The notes under the pieces are model-generated. The model did no database searches. It was given only the letters and a program-made list of their open reading frames with translations, and was not told the DNA's origin. From positions 36,880,426 to 36,944,425 of the forward strand of contig CP136064.1 in assembly GCA_032622095.1 (NCBI GenBank): a DNA stretch of 64,000 bases. Reading direction: 5' to 3'. This stretch comes from Siphonodentalium dalli. Lineage: Eukaryota; Mollusca; Scaphopoda; Gadilida; Siphonodentaliidae. Positions 23,690 to 38,751 of the stretch are shown one piece after another (position 1 is the stretch's first letter; each line of letters opens with the position of its first letter). The position numbers were made by a program, and so were the translations under genes.

Positions 23690-26600
23690 CCTACATTAGC
23701 CGCTGGCGTGTTCTGTCGACATGTATAGGTCCTGGGGTACATCACTGTGACAACGGCAATCGATATGGCGTCATTTTGGGCTTGACGTCAACTGAAAAAA
23801 CTCAGCAAATCATCCTAGGTGCGATTTAAAACCTCCGGATTCATCGACAGACGGACTTTCGGCCTGAATCAGTGTCTGTGTTTTACACTAAGAATTCATC
23901 ACATCTGATCGAATTGAGTGTGCTCATGTATGGAGTGTCGACACTGTTATGACCAGGTGATATTATTGAACAAATATTTAAAGGATATCTCGTTTTTTTA
24001 ATTTTAAATTTATTCAAATTTAATTTAAAATTAAACATAAAATCGAAAAGATGGATGTACAAGGAGCATGGTTACCTTCGCTCGTATATACAGGGTGGGA
24101 TAACACGATTGCCGTTTATATATGGCCAAGGACGTTAATTTGGAGATATTCAGCCCAATATAGTTTGCAACAGAATCGCGACTATATTCTGAGTTTTACG
24201 TCTCATTTTCGGACAAGTGTCACGTTTGTCCAAAACGAACAAACTGCGGGTTGTCGACAAATATATGTCGTGGGGTGTATCACCATTACATAGCGATTCG
24301 AACCGGCGTCATGTGCGCTTTTATTCTACCGATAAACACAGCAAATCTTAGGTGCGGTTTGAAACCCCCGGTAGACTTGATGTGAATGTTCGGTGTTTTA
24401 CACTAAGAATTCATCAATCTGATCGAATTGAGTGTGCTCACGTATGGAATGTCGACACTGTTATGACCAGGTGATATTATTGAACAAATATTTAAAGGAT
24501 ATCTCGTTTTTTTTAATTTAAATTTATTCAAATTTAATTTAAAATTAAACATAAAATCGAAAAGATGGATGTACACGGAGCATGGTTACCTTCGCTCGTA
24601 TATACAGGGTGGGATAACACGATTGCCGTTTATATATGGCCAAGGACGTGAATTTGGAGATATTCAGTCCAATATAGTTTGCAACAGAATCGCGACTATA
24701 TTCTGAGTTTTACGTCTTATTTTCGGACAAGTGTCACGTTTGTCCAAAACGAACAAACTGCGGGTTGTCGACAAATATATGTCGTGGGGTGTATCACCAT
24801 TACATAGCGATTCGAACCGGCGTCATGTGCGCTTTTATTCTAACGATAAACACAGCAAAACTTAGGTGCGGTTTGAAACCCCCGGGTAGACTTGATGTGA
24901 ATATTCTGAGTTTTACATCTTATTTTCGGACAAGTGTCACGTTTGTCCAAAACGAACAAACTGCGGGTTGTCGACATATATATGTCGTGGGGTGTATCAC
25001 CATTACATAGCGATTCGAACCGGCGTCATATGCGCTTTTATTCTACCGATAAACACAGCAAATCTTAGGTGCGGTTTGAAACCCCCGGGTAGACTTGATG
25101 TGAATGTTCGGTGTTTTACACTAAGAATTCATCAATCTGATCGAATTGAGTGTGCTGACGTATGGAATGTCGACACTGTTATGACCAGGTGATATTATTG
25201 AACAAATATTTAAAGGATATCTCGTTTTTTTAATTTTAAATTTATTCAAATTTAATTTAAAATTAAACATAAAATTTTGCAACAGAATTGCGACTATATT
25301 CTGAGTTTTACGTCTTATTTTCGGACAAGTGTCACGTTTGTTCAAAACGAACAAACTGCGGGTTGTCGACAAATATATGTCGTGGGGTGTATCACCATTA
25401 CATAGCGATTCGAAACGGCGTCATGTGCGCTTTCATTCTACCGATAATCACAGCAAAACTTAGGTGCGGTTTGAAACCCCCGGGTAGACTTGATGTGAAT
25501 ATTCTGAGTTTTACGTCTTATTTTCGGACAAGTGTCACGTTTGTCCAAAACGAACAAACTGCGGGTTGTCGACATATATATGTCGTGGGGTGTATCACCA
25601 TTACATAGCGATTCGAACCGGCGTCATGTGCGCTTTTTTTCTACCGATAAACACAGCAAAACGTAGGTGCGGTTTGAAACCCCCGGGTAGACTTGATGTG
25701 AATGTTCGGTGTTTTACACTAAAAATTCATCAATCTGATCGAATTGAGTGTGCTCACGTATGCATGGAATGTCGACACTGTTATGACCAGGTGATATTAT
25801 TGAACAAATATTTAAAGGATATCTCGTTTTTTTAATTTTAAATTTATTCAAATTTAATTTAAAATTAAACATAAAATCGAAAAGATGGATGTACAAGGAG
25901 CATGGTTATATACCTTCGCTCGTATATACAGGGTGGGATAACACGATTGCCGTTTATATATGGCCAAGGACGTGAATTTGGAGATATTCAGTCCAATATA
26001 GTTTGCAACAGAATCGCGACTATATTCTGAGTTTTACGCCTTATTTTCGGACAAGTGTCACGTTTGTCCAAAACGAACAAACTGCGGGTTGTCGACATAT
26101 ATATGTCGTGGGGTGTATCACCATTACATAGCGATTCGAACCGGCGTCATGTGCGCTTTTATTCTACCGATAAACACAGCAAAACGTAGGTGCGGTTTGA
26201 AACCCCCGGGTAGACTTGATGTGAATGTTCGGTGTTTTACACTAAAAATTCATCAATCTGATCGAATTGAGTGTGCTCACGTATGGAATGTCGACACTGT
26301 TATGACCATGTGATATTATTGAACAAATATTTAAAGGATATGTCGTTTTTTTAATTATAAATTTATTCAAATTTAATTTAAAATTAAACATAAAATCGAA
26401 AAGATGGATGTACAAGGAGCATGGTTACCTTCGCTCGTATATACAGGGTGGGATAACACGATTGCCGTTTATATATGGCCAAGGACGTGAATTTGGAGAT
26501 ATTCAGTCCAATATAGTTTGCAACAGAATCGCGACTATATTCTGAGTTTTACGTCTTATTTTCGGACAATTGTCACGTTTGTCCAAAACGAACAAACTGC

Positions 26601-28959
26601 GGGTTGTCGACATATATATGTCGTGGGGTGTATCACCATTACATAGCGATTCGAACCGGCGTCATGTGCGCTTTTATTCTACCGATAAACACAGCAAAAC
26701 GTAGGTGCGGTTTGAAACCCCCGGGTAGACTTGATGTGAATGTTCGGTGTTTTACACTAAAAATTCATCAATCTGATCGAATTGAGTGTGCTCACGTATG
26801 CATGGAATGTCGACACTGTTATGACCAGGTGATATTATTGAACAAATATTTAAAGGATATCTCGTTTTTTTAATTTTAAATTTATTCAAATTTAATTTAA
26901 AATTAAACATAAAATCTAAAAGATGGATGTACAAAGAGCATGGTTATATACCTTCGCTCGTATATACAGGGTGGGATAACACGATTGCCGTTTATATATG
27001 GCCAAGGACGTGAATTTGGAGATATTCAGTCCAATATAGTTTGCAACAGAATCGCGACTATATTCTGAGTTTTACGCCTTATTTTCGGACAAGTGTCACG
27101 TTTGTCCAAAACGAACAAACTGCGGGTTGTCGACATATATATGTCGTGGGGTGTATCACCATTACATAGCGATTCGAACCGGCGTCATATGCGCTTTCAT
27201 TCTACCGATAAACACTAGGTGCGGTTTGAAACCCCCGGGTAGACTTGATGTGAATATTCTGAGTTTTACGTCTTATTTTCGGACAAGTGTCACGTTTGTC
27301 CAAAACGAACAAACTGCGGGTTGTCGACATATATATGTCGTGGAGTGTATCACCATTACATAGCGATTCGAACCGGCGTCATATGCGCTTTTATTCTACC
27401 GATAAACACAGCAAATCTTAGGTGCGGTTTGAAACCCCCGGGTAGACTTGATGTGAATGTTCGGTGTTTTACACTAAGAATTCATCAATCTGATCGAATT
27501 GAGTGTGCTCACGTATGGAATGTCGACACTGTTATGACCAGGTGATATTATTGAACAAATATTTAAAGGATATCTCGTTTTTTTAATTTTAAATTTATTC
27601 AAATTTAATTTAAAATAAAACATAAAATCGAAAAGATGATTGTACACGGAGCATGGCTACCTTCGCTCGTATATACAGGGTGGGATAACACGATTGCCGT
27701 TTATATATGGCCAAGGACATGAATTTGGAGATATTCAGTCCAATATAGTTTGCAACAGAATCGCGACTATATTCTGAGTTTTACGTCTTATTTTCGGACA
27801 AGTGTCACGTTTGTCCAAAACGAACAAACTGCGGGTTGTCGACATATATATGTCGTGGGGTGTATCACCATTACATAGCGATTCGAACCGGCGTCATGTG
27901 CGCTTTTATTCTACCGATAAACACAGCAAAACTTAGGTGCGGTTTGAAACTCCCGGGTAGACTTGATGTGAATATTCTGAGTTTTACGTCTTATTTTCGG
28001 ACAAGTGTCACGTTTGTCCAAAACGAACAAACTGCGGGTTGTCGACATATATATGTCGTGGGGTGTATCACCATTACATAGCGATTCGAACCGGCGTCAT
28101 ATGCGCTTTCATTCTACCGATAAACACTAGGTGCGGTTTGAAACCCCCGGGTAGACTTGATGTGAATATTCTGAGTTTTACGTCTTATTTTCGGACAAGT
28201 GTCACGTTTGTCCAAAACGAACAAACTGCGGGTTGTCGACATATATATGTCGTGGGGTGTATCACCATTACATAGCGATTCGAACCGGCGTCATATGCGC
28301 TTTTATTCTACCGATAAACACAGCAAATTTTATGTGCGGTTTGAAACCCCCGGGTAGACTTGATGTGAATGTTCGGTGTTTTACACTAAGAATTCATCAA
28401 TCTGATCGAATTGAGTGTGCTCACGTATGGAATGTCGACACTGTTATGACCAGGTGATATTATTGAACAAATATTTAAAGGATATCTCGTTTTTTTAATT
28501 TTAAATTTATTCAAATTTAATTTAAAATAAAACATAAAATCGAAAACATGGATGTACACGGACCATGGCTACCTTCGCTCGTATATACAGGGTGGGATAA
28601 CACGATTGCCGTTTATATATGGCCAAGGACATGAATTTGGAGATATTCAGTCCAATATAGTTTGCAACAGAATCGCGACTATATTCTGAGTTTTACGTCT
28701 TATTTTCGGACAAGTGTCACGTTTGTCCAAAACGAACAAACTGCGGGTTGTCGACATATATATGTCGTGGGGTGTATCACCATTACATAGCGATTCGAAC
28801 CGGCGTCATGTGCGCTTTTATTCTACCGATAAACACAGCAAAACTTAGGTGCGGTTTGAAACTCCCGGGTAGACTTGATGTGAATATATTGAGTTTTACG
28901 TCTTATTTTCGGACAAGTGTCACGTTTGTCCAAAACGAACAAACTGCGGGTTGTCGACA
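23690..28959 (+). repeat. Modular ~515-bp tandem array, left arm part 1
   Basis: Units recur at about 514-519 bp (landmark GATGGATGTAC at 24050, 24564, 25884, 26403, 26922), with longer units (27635, 28545) holding an extra ~194-203-bp submodule. Shared landmarks are the palindrome CGACATATATATGTCG, CGATTCGAACCGGCG, GTGCGGTTTGAAACCCCCGG, an AT-rich inverted stretch and TACAGGGTGGGATAACACG. The first module (23690-23900) is strongly diverged. Open frames of 60-106 codons repeated through the array start inside the repeat and show no conserved protein signal; they are treated as spurious. Confidence 0.9.
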
Positions 28960-31868
28960 CACTGAAAAAACAAACTTAGTCAAAAGTAACTAAGTTACCT
29001 TAGTCAGAACCCCCGTCTCAAAACTAACTAACTTAGCTTAGTCAGAAATGACTAAGGTTGCCCTTAGTCATTTCTGACTAAGGCCTTAGTCAGAAATAGC
29101 TAAGGCCTTAGTCAGAAATAAATAAGCCCTTAGTCGGAAATGACTAAGGCCTTAGTCGGAAATGACTAAGGCCTTAGTCAGAAATGACTAAGGCTTGACT
29201 AAGTCATCACTGTATCCAGATAGTACATTTAATTGGGCCTAATTATTGGGGGTATCATAGCCCTGCAGCCTCAGCTGAACATCGCAACTGCAGATTAAAA
29301 TAACTGAAAATAATGACTTACAGGTATCAACATAAATTTTATTAACTATTGAAACAATTAGACAATATAAACAATGTTTTATCTTGAAAGAAAATTATTC
29401 ATCACAGAATACTAGTATGCATTGAATATACATTCAATATCTGACCAGTCGATAATTGTTTCAAATTGAAACAAAAATTTATGCTTACATTAAAATGATA
29501 ACGAACGACCAACATAGAAGATTAAATCGGAGGAAATGAAGAGTTTTTTTAGAAGAAAAATTATATGATAAATATCTTCACCACTATGTGTGGAACTGAG
29601 CGCTTGTATCAAGCCACGGTGGGGTTTCCGACACACATCGTGACTTGCCTTCAGGCTCGTCACAATAATTTCAGGAACACCGCCTTGGCTTGATACAAGC
29701 GTGCATATCCACACAGGCATAGCACTTGATGAATACCTCTATTTAACAAATGAATGTGTTTTCAGAAATGCATGCAATTATGAACGCTTTGTTGCGGTCA
29801 CATTTTGAGTGAATCGCGGAAACAAACCTCGCAACATTTGATTTAAATGTCACAATTTTGAGCGCAAAGTGTCACCATATTAAGCGCAAAATATTGCAAT
29901 AATATCACAAGCGACATGCTTATAAGTGTTTCCACTTGCCAAAATAGCATGCTTAATACACCACTTCTTTTGACTGGTACTGTACTACTGTATATATCAA
30001 CAACAGCTACCGGCATTTGGGATTGGTCCCTTCAGGACAACAGCAGATCCAATAAACATGTAACTGTGCGCAATGACTTGGCGACAATTTTCCATGAAAT
30101 ATCAGTGAATCAGCCGAAGATAGTTTGATAAGAACATCCAACCAATAACAGTGTACTCCTGGTAAATTGTCGTGATGTCGGTAACTTGACGATAACATGG
30201 CGAATAATGACAATGTCTCATATCCACACATTTCAATGAACAATGATGAACACAGATGAATTGGTCGGGGTCATTGTAAAGTTGGAATTGTAGATACATG
30301 TATGTGATCATCCATCACTACACGGCATCAGTTTCATTGTTTTTTTGTGTTTTGTTGACGTTGGAGCTATGTGAATTACACTGGTGCGCACGCCGCATAT
30401 CCTCTCTTGTAATTGTACATGCATGTCAATGTGCTCGGAAAGAATCAGATTCTGAACAAGTACCGTACTGTCAACTGCATTTTCACCATTCTAATATTAA
30501 TAGCTGCTCGTTGAGTCGTTGTTATTATTGTCACTTGACATCGAAGCTTCAGCCTTGTGTTCATCTGAATGAAGTCAGACCTTTGATTCGATTGAATAGA
30601 TCATGTCATGATTCATCGATTAATTGGCATGCATCACTGCTCTCGATGAATTTAGTGGAAATTGTCGATGATTAATAAGCCTTTTTTCGCAGAATTTAAC
30701 CTTGTGCGGTTATCAAAGGAGTTCACCGAAATCAGACCGTCTTTAACAACTGTCCGCAATCGAACAGGTAACATTCTCGATCACCAAACCAAGCCGGAAT
30801 AAACTTCAACTTGGGGTAGTCGTCCACAATGCCACAGCGAAAAACGTTCACCGCACGTTATGTACTGACTACTGTGCAGTATTGTGTACGGTACATGTAA
30901 CCTTGAAGGAGTCATCAGGCACAAATCTAATGTTGGCAGCACATATTTCAGGCGCCGTTCTTTCACATGTAGAATAAAGATTCAAGCTATTATTGACAAA
31001 TTGTCCACTTGTTGAAAGCAGCTGAATAATAAATTAGTTCAACAATACACGATTAACGATTTCGCAGATTATTTTCCTAACTTCTCTTTTATCCTGGTTT
31101 TATCCGCTCTCCAAATACGCCATGGTTGTTATTTATGTAATATGTCGTCTCTTTTAGTTCTTTCGACGCCAATATCACGTCTAAATCACTCTGATTTTAG
31201 TGATTTTTCCGAATTAAAAATGTCAGCAAACCATAATGGTTGGCGATTATCGCAATACGATAGGGGAACACTTTTACGTTCGTACTCATATTTCACCAAT
31301 TTTTGTACCTGGGTTGCCTGTCCTGAGTTTCACGTCAAAATGGCCAATTTGATTCTATTTGTCGTTGTATACATATTTATCACCCCATTTATTATTCATT
31401 TTCATAAAAATAAAATAAAAGAAGCTGAAGATGACATGTTTAAAATGTTTGAAGGCTTTGAAGCATGAATTTGGCGATAAGTAGTTTTCAGAGTACGTTA
31501 TACTTGCGATAGTTACCATTTTCGTAACCAACGTTCCCCTATCGTATTGCGTGACAATACTTTGCGTTAAATTTACGTACTCGTCCATAGACGTACCGAC
31601 CCGATTAACACAGGATGGATGCGATATTATATACATATTAAATGTCAGCAGAGTAAGATTCAGTCATACTGTATGGAGTCATTGCCGCATATAATATGTC
31701 GGCGATAAGTATACTATTGAGTTTTGACGGCATGACTGAATCAAGAAAATATTAACCTTAGTAACTAAGGTGTGACTAAGGTCACACTTAGTTACTTTTG
31801 GCTACGTTAGTCAAAAATAACTAAGTTACGGGTTGACTAAGGCTATGACTAAGTTTTTTTTTTCAGTG
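28960..31868. mobile_element. CACTG-ended non-coding DNA transposon (2909 bp), element 1
   Basis: It interrupts the array exactly: the left flank ends GTCGACA and the right flank resumes CATATATATG, giving a 2-bp CA duplication when compared with uninterrupted units. Ends are CACTGAAAAAAC...CTTAGTCA and TGACTAAG...TTCAGTG. About 250 bp at the left and about 130 bp at the right are packed with direct and inverted copies of CTTAGTCA/TGACTAAG. The interior has an inverted pair at 29607/29690 (GCTTGTATCAAGCC-type) and another at about 31249/31531 (CAATACGATAGGGGAAC). There is no transposase-like ORF, so it is non-autonomous. The termini and subterminal repeats fit the CACTA/Mirage/Chapaev (CMC) style (inference). 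Confidence 0.8.
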
Positions 31869-33692
31869 CATATATATGTCGTGGGGTGTATCACCATTAC
31901 ATAGCGATTCGAACCGGCGTCATATGCGCTTTTATTCTACCGATAAACACAGCAAATCTTAGGTGCGGTTTGAAACCCCCGGGTAGACTTGATGTGAATG
32001 TTCGGTGTTTTACACTAAGAATTCATCAATCTGATCGAATTGAGTGTGCTCACGTATGGAATGTCGACACTGTTATGACCAGGTGATATTATTGAACAAA
32101 TATTTAAAGGATATCTCGTTTTTTTAATTTTAAATTTATTCAAATTTAATTTAAAATTAAACATAAAATCGAAAAGATGGATGTACAAGGAGCATGGTTA
32201 CCTTCGCTCGTATATACAGGGTGGGATAACACGATTGCCGTTTATATATGGCCAAGGACGTTAATTTGGAGATATTCAGCCCAATATAGTTTGCAACAGA
32301 ATCGCGACTATATTCTGAGTTTTACGTCTCATTTTCGGACAAGTGTCACGTTTGTCCAAAACGAACAAACTGCGGGTTGTCGACAAATATATGTCGTGGG
32401 GTGTATCACCATTACATAGCGATTCGAACCGGCGTCATGTGCGCTTTTATTCTACCGATAAACACAGCAAATCTTAGGTGCGGTTTGAAACCCCCGGTAG
32501 ACTTGATGTGAATGTTCGGTGTTTTACACTAAGAATTCATCAATCTGATCGCATTGAGTGTGCTCACGTATGGAATGTCGACACTGTTATGACCAGGTGA
32601 TATTATTGAACAAATATTTAAAGGATATCTCGTTTTTTTTATTTTAAATTTATTCAAATTTAATTTAAAATTAAACATAAAATCGAAAAGATGGATGTAC
32701 AAGGAGCATGGTTACCTTCGCTCGTATATACAGGGTGGGATAACACGATTGCCGTTTATATATGGCCAAGGACGTGAATTTGGAGATATTCAGTCCAATA
32801 TAGTTTGCAACAGAATCGCGACTATATTCTGAGTTTTACGTCTTATTTTCGGACAAGTGTCACGTTTGTCCAAAACGAACAAACTGCGGGTTGTCGACAA
32901 ATATATGTCGTGGGGTGTATCACCATTACATAGCGATTCGAACCGGCGTCATGTGCGCTTTTATTCTACCGATAAACACAGCAAAACTTAGGTGCGGTTT
33001 GAAACCCCCGGGTAGACTTGATGTGAATATTCTGAGTTTTACGTCTTATTTTCGGACAAGTGTCACGTTTGTCCAAAACGAACAAACTGCGGGTTGTCGA
33101 CATATATATGTCGTGGGGTGTATCACCATTACATAGCGATTCGAACCGGCGTCATATGCGCTTTTATTCTACCGATAAACACAGCAAATCTTAGGTGCGG
33201 TTTGAAACCCCCGGGTAGACTTGATGTGAATGTTCGGTGTTTTACACTAAGAATTCATCAATCTGATCGAATTGAGTGTGCTCACGTATGGAATGTCGAC
33301 ACTGTTATGACCAGGTGATATTATTGAACAAATATTTAAAGGATATCTCGTTTTTTTAATTTTAAATTTATTCAAATTTAATTTAAAATTAAACATAAAA
33401 TCGAAAAGATGGATGTACAAGGAGCATGGTTACCTTCGCTCGTATATACAGGGTGGGATAACACGATTACCGTTTATATATTGCTAAGGACGTGAATTTG
33501 GAGATATTTAGCCCAATATAGTTTGCAACAGAATGGCGAGTATGGTTCGAAAACCACCTTAGTTGCGGACAAGAACTACGCTCCTCATATGTGTCGATTG
33601 CGAGTTCTGTCGACATGAATATGTCGCGGGGTATATCACCATGGCAAATGCATTCGAACCGGTGTCATTTGCGCTTCAATTCTACTGAAAAA
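31869..33692 (+). repeat. Modular tandem array, left arm part 2
   Basis: The array resumes after element 1. 32070-33370 is almost a base-for-base duplicate of 23945-25245 at a constant offset of 8126 bp, including rare variants (GGACGTTAATTTGG, TCTCATTTTCGG). The last ~170 bp (33520-33692) switch to a related second module B (GGTTCGAAAACCACC ... CAAGAACTACGCTCC) that is otherwise found only in the opposite arm. Confidence 0.85.
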
Positions 33693-34857
33693 CTTCTGGA
33701 GTAGGCAAAGCACTTTTACCCCAAAGCATGTATCAATTTTCTTAGAAATGTGACGACAACCTCATGTCCGTTCAATTGTGGAAATATGCAGATATTGTTG
33801 AAATTATTGTAAAAACTAAAATATTTGATTATTAGACTTACCTGATTTAAATACGAATTGCTGCTGTGCGTTGATGCGTAAATCTTCTATTTGAAGAGAT
33901 CAAAATGTGCAGTCGTGCACAGATGGGATGCATGTATCTATGCCACTGATTAAAGAACTCCGAAGGTTTCAGATAGAGTTAATATATAGACAAACATAAA
34001 CGCCCTTTATCACATCTCTCCCTCCCCTCTTCCTCTCTCGAACATCTGTGAACGGAGCATATGTGCGCATTTTCTACAAATATAGTACCATAATAGGCAA
34101 TTATTATGATACGTTAAATGCAATATTTATGACCAAAAAATGTTGCTGAATTTATTTTTTTTATATATTTTAAAATATTATTTTGGGAAAACCCGTGCCA
34201 ATGAATTTTCTTAAATATGCGAGACTGAAAAACAAAGTGAAAATATTGTATCCATAAGTTGTTATGGACTCTTTTTGGTCGGGGTTTTGCTTTCGTATTA
34301 TTATTATAGCAGAAAAAGTCACATCGTCGTTGTACTGATTATAATTCATCCAAGCAAAGAGGGACACAATCTACAAAGAGACCGCCAAACAATAGGCTGG
34401 TAATTGTCATAATTACATAACGAGTAGTTAGATGTCTGTCTCGATAATGTATGGGTTTTTACATTGCCATCGATTACATAACGGGATTAAGTATCTCGAT
34501 ACTGTAGACGGACAGTACAAATACACAGGTTGTTGTTCGTTTTATTTTTGTGACTATAGAATGCCTGAATTTAAATGAGATATACTGAGTAGATATAACG
34601 TTAAAAATATATCTTATAAACACCATCAAAGATATGGAAAAGTTATGCATGTAACATGTTTTTTCCAGGAGAGCAAAATGTATATGTTAGTGTTATTTCT
34701 GTTCTAGATTCATGCTTTCGTTTTCAGAAATGTGTGAAGACGATGTAATAAAGAGCGTTTTCTAATATAATAATACTATCCTGTTCAATTGACGATTTTG
34801 TTTTCACGTGTATTGTCCTGATAATTGTCGTGTATCAATGGCGGAAATTAATTGTCC
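33693..34857. other. Spacer between the inverted arrays
   Basis: About 1.17 kb of AT-rich single-copy DNA lies between the two oppositely oriented arrays. It contains one ATAAAGAGCGTTTT motif (about 34748) shared with the TTAA MITEs. No ORF with recognisable content is seen. Confidence 0.5.
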
Positions 34858-37438
34858 TTCACATGTGAGGAGCGTAGTTCTTGGCAGCAACTATAAATGT
34901 GGTTTTCGAACCATACTCGCGATTCTGTTGCAAAATATATTGGGCTGAATATCTCCAAATTCACGTCCTTAGCAATATATTAACGGTAATCGTGTTATCC
35001 CATCCTGTATATACGAGCGAAGGTAACCATGCTCCTTGTACATCCATCTTTTCGATTTTATGTTTAATTTTAAATTAAATTTGAATAAATTTAAAATTAA
35101 AAAAACGAGATATCCTTTAAATATTTGTTCAATAATATCACCTGGCCATAACAGTGTCGACACTCCATACGTGAGCACACTCAATTCGATCAGATTGATG
35201 AATTCTTAGTGTAAAACACAGAACATTCACATCCAGTCTACCCGCACCTATACGTTTTGCTGTGTTTATCGGTAGAATAAAAGCGCACATGACGCCGGTT
35301 CGAATCGGTATGTAATGGTGATACACCCACGACATATATATGTCGACAACCCGCCGTTTGTTTGTTTTGGACAAACGTGACACTTGTCCGAAAATATGAC
35401 GCAAAACTCAGAATATTCAGAACTAAACTATACATCGGTGTACCCGGGGGTTTCAAACCGCACTTAAGATTTGCTCTGTTTTTCAGTAGAATTGAACCGC
35501 AAATGACGCCAGTTCGAATGCATTTGCCATGGTGATATACCCCACGACATATTCATGTCGACATAACTCGCAATCGACACATATGAGGAGCGTAGTTCTT
35601 GTCCGCAACTAAGGTGGTTTTCGAACCATACTCGCGATTCTGTTGCAAACTATATATTGGGCTGAATATCTCCAAATTCACGTCCTTAGCAATATATAAA
35701 CGTTAATCGTGTTATCCCACCCTGTATATACGAGCGAATGTAACCATGCTCCTTGTACATCCATCTTTTCGATTTTATGTTTAATTTTAAATTAAATTTG
35801 AATAAATTAAAAATTAAAAAAACGAGATATCCTTTAAATATTTGTTCAATAATATCACCTGGCCATAACAGTGTCGACACTCCATACGTGAGCACACTCA
35901 ATTCGATCAGATTGATGAATTCTTAGTGTAAAACACAGAACATTCACATCAAGTCTACCCGGGGGTTTCAAACCGCACCTAAGTTTTGCTGTGTTTATCG
36001 GTAGAATAAAAGCGCACATGACGCCGGTTCGAATCGCTATGTAATGGTGATACACCCCACGACATATATATGTCGACAACCCGCCGTTTGTTCGTTTTGG
36101 ACAAACGTGACACTTGTCCGAAAATATGACGCAAAACTCAGAATATTCAGAACTAAACTATACATCGGTGTACCCGGGGGTTTCAAACCGCACTTAAGAT
36201 TTGCTCTGTTTTTCAGTAGAATTAAAGCGCAAATGACGCCGGTTCGAATGCATTTGCAATGGTGATATACCCCACGACATATTCATGTCGACAGAACTCG
36301 CAATCGACACATATGAGGAGCGTAGTTCTTGTCCGCAACTATCGCGATTCTGTTGCAAGCTATATTGGGCTAAATATCTCCAAATTCACGTCCTTAGCAA
36401 TATATAAACGGTAATCGTGTTATCCCACCCTGTATATACGAGCGAAGGTAACCATGTTCCTTGTACATCCATCTTTTCGATTTTATGTTTAATTTTAAAT
36501 TAAATTTGAATAAATTTAAAATTAAAAAAAACGAGATATCCTTTAAATATTTGTTCAATAATATCACCTGGTCATAACAGTGTCGACACTCCATACGTGA
36601 GCACACTCAATTTGATCAGATTGATGAACTTAGTGTTAAACACAGAACATTCACATCAAGTCTACCCGGGGGTTTCAAACCGCACCTACGTTTTGCTGTG
36701 TTTATTGGTAGAATAAAAGCGCACATGACGCCGGTTCGAATCGCTATGTAATGGTGATACACCCCACGACATATATATGTGGACAACCCGCCGTTTGTTC
36801 GTTTTGGACAAACGTGACACTTGTCCGAAAATATGACGCAAAACTCAGAATATTCAGAACTAAACTATACATCGGTGAACCCGGGGGTTTCAAACCGCAC
36901 TTAAGATTTGCTCTGTTTTTCAGTAGAATTGAAGCGCAAATGACGCCGGTTCGAATGCATTTGCCATGGTGATATACCCCACGACATATACATGTCGACA
37001 GAACTCGCAATCGACACATGTGAGGAGCGTAGTTCTTGTCCGCAACTAAGGTGGTTTTCGAACCATACTCGCGATTCTGTTGCAAACTATATTGGGCTGA
37101 ATATCTCCAAATTCACGTCCTTAGCAATATATAAACGGTAATCGTGTTATCCCATCCTGTATATACGAGCGAAGGTAACCATGCTCCTTGTACATCCATC
37201 TTTTCGATTTTATGTTTAATTTTAAATTAAATTTGAATAAATTTAAAATAAACAAAAAGAGATATCCTTTAAATATTTGTTCAATAATATCACCTGGCCA
37301 TAACAGTGTCGACACTCCATACATGAGCACACTCAATTCGATCAGATTGATGAATTCTTAGTGTAAAACACAGAACATTCACATCAAGTCTACCCGGGGG
37401 TTTCAAACCGCACCTACGTTTTGCTGTGTTTATCGGTA
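34858..37438 (-). repeat. Modular tandem array, right arm part 1 (inverted)
   Basis: The same repeat as 23690-33692, in opposite orientation. Landmark TACATCCATCTT occurs near 35040, 35757, 36465 and 37192, so units are about 710-725 bp. Each unit combines module A with paralogous module B (TGTCCGCAACTAAGGTGG ... CGACATATTCATGTCGAC). Modules A and B share the GTCGACAT...ATGTCG palindrome, the TTCGAACCGGCGTCAT-like block and GGTTTGAAACCCCCGGG. Confidence 0.9.
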
Positions 37439-38685
37439 CACTGCAAAAAATAATTTCCTATAAACGCGTTTAATTAAAAACACCTGAGAGACACACTTAT
37501 AAGACATGTGGTCTGTTTTAGTAAAAACACACGTGTTTTATAATTAAAGCACCAGTGTTTATATAAAAACATGTCACAGTGTTTTAGAATAATCACCCCA
37601 TCCAATTATGAATAAACACCAGTGTTTATATACAAACGCGTCATAGTGTTTTAACATCAACACTCTATCCGATTATGAATAAACACTAGTGTTTATATTA
37701 AAACATGTCATAGCGTTTTATAATAAACACACAACGTGTTGATTTTCCAGACACACTTTATAAACACTATGACGTGTTTATTATTATGAAAATAAAACAC
37801 CCGATGTGTTTATAAATATTTTATTCTCAAAAACAAATTTCAGTACAATTCAACAAATTGTTCAACATCATCTTCAAAATGTTCATGGGTTAACTAGTGT
37901 TTCGATTGGTCGTCAATTTGATAAGAACACAAAATGTTCTTAAACTCATGGAACTAGGTTGTTTCGAACTAGTTCGATGTGATCCTCGTACATGTGCATG
38001 CAAATAACTGGTCGACATTGAATGAATGTAGAATATTATATACATTTAGAATTAAAGATGGATTTGTTCGCGGAGATTGAGATTTATTTTATATTTGACT
38101 ATAATTATTATTAATTGTCATTTTTGAATCCACCTTGTTTCTTAACACTTTCATGACGGGAGCTGCGCTGTTGCAGCATTAAATATCATGTGCCATTGAT
38201 TCTCTTACTTATGCGAGTCTCTGACGGGGAGCATCGCATATATAAGATAATGCATTGGCTTACAAGATCAATATTGATTGGCCAATGTATTATCTTGTAT
38301 ATGCGAGGCTCTCTATGGGAGACTCGCATATATAAGAGAATGCATTGGAATATGGTTTTCGCAAAATTTCAGGAATCTCCAGTAATGAAATTAGAGTAAA
38401 AACCATAAATGACTCAAATGTCGTATAATGGCACGAGTCTTTGGTTTCTTGTAAATCCATATTATAATATTTAAAGTCACGTGGTTTCTGATAAATCCAT
38501 TGTGAGAATATTAAAAGTCACGTGGTTTCTTTTAATCCAATGCTGTGAATTAAAAATTGTTCTGATAAATCATGTGTATATAGTTCCTGATATAATCCAG
38601 TGATTCTTTATGTGTAGTCCAATGCCGTGCAGTTCCATATACTGCATATCGAGTTATACGGTATAGACCATATTGTATGTTGAAC

Positions 38686-38751
<66 letters not shown>

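Noticed and set aside
31142-31468. 108-codon frame inside element 1 as transposon cargo
   Set aside because: Low-complexity hydrophobic composition, no motif, and it overlaps an inverted repeat (CAATACGATAGGGGAAC) that explains part of the sequence.
24051-33318. A family of near-identical 74-106-codon open frames (YICRGVYHHYIAIRTGV type)
   Set aside because: They are the tandem repeat itself read in one frame. They appear wherever the module occurs, overlap each other, and have no start context, domain or independent conservation.
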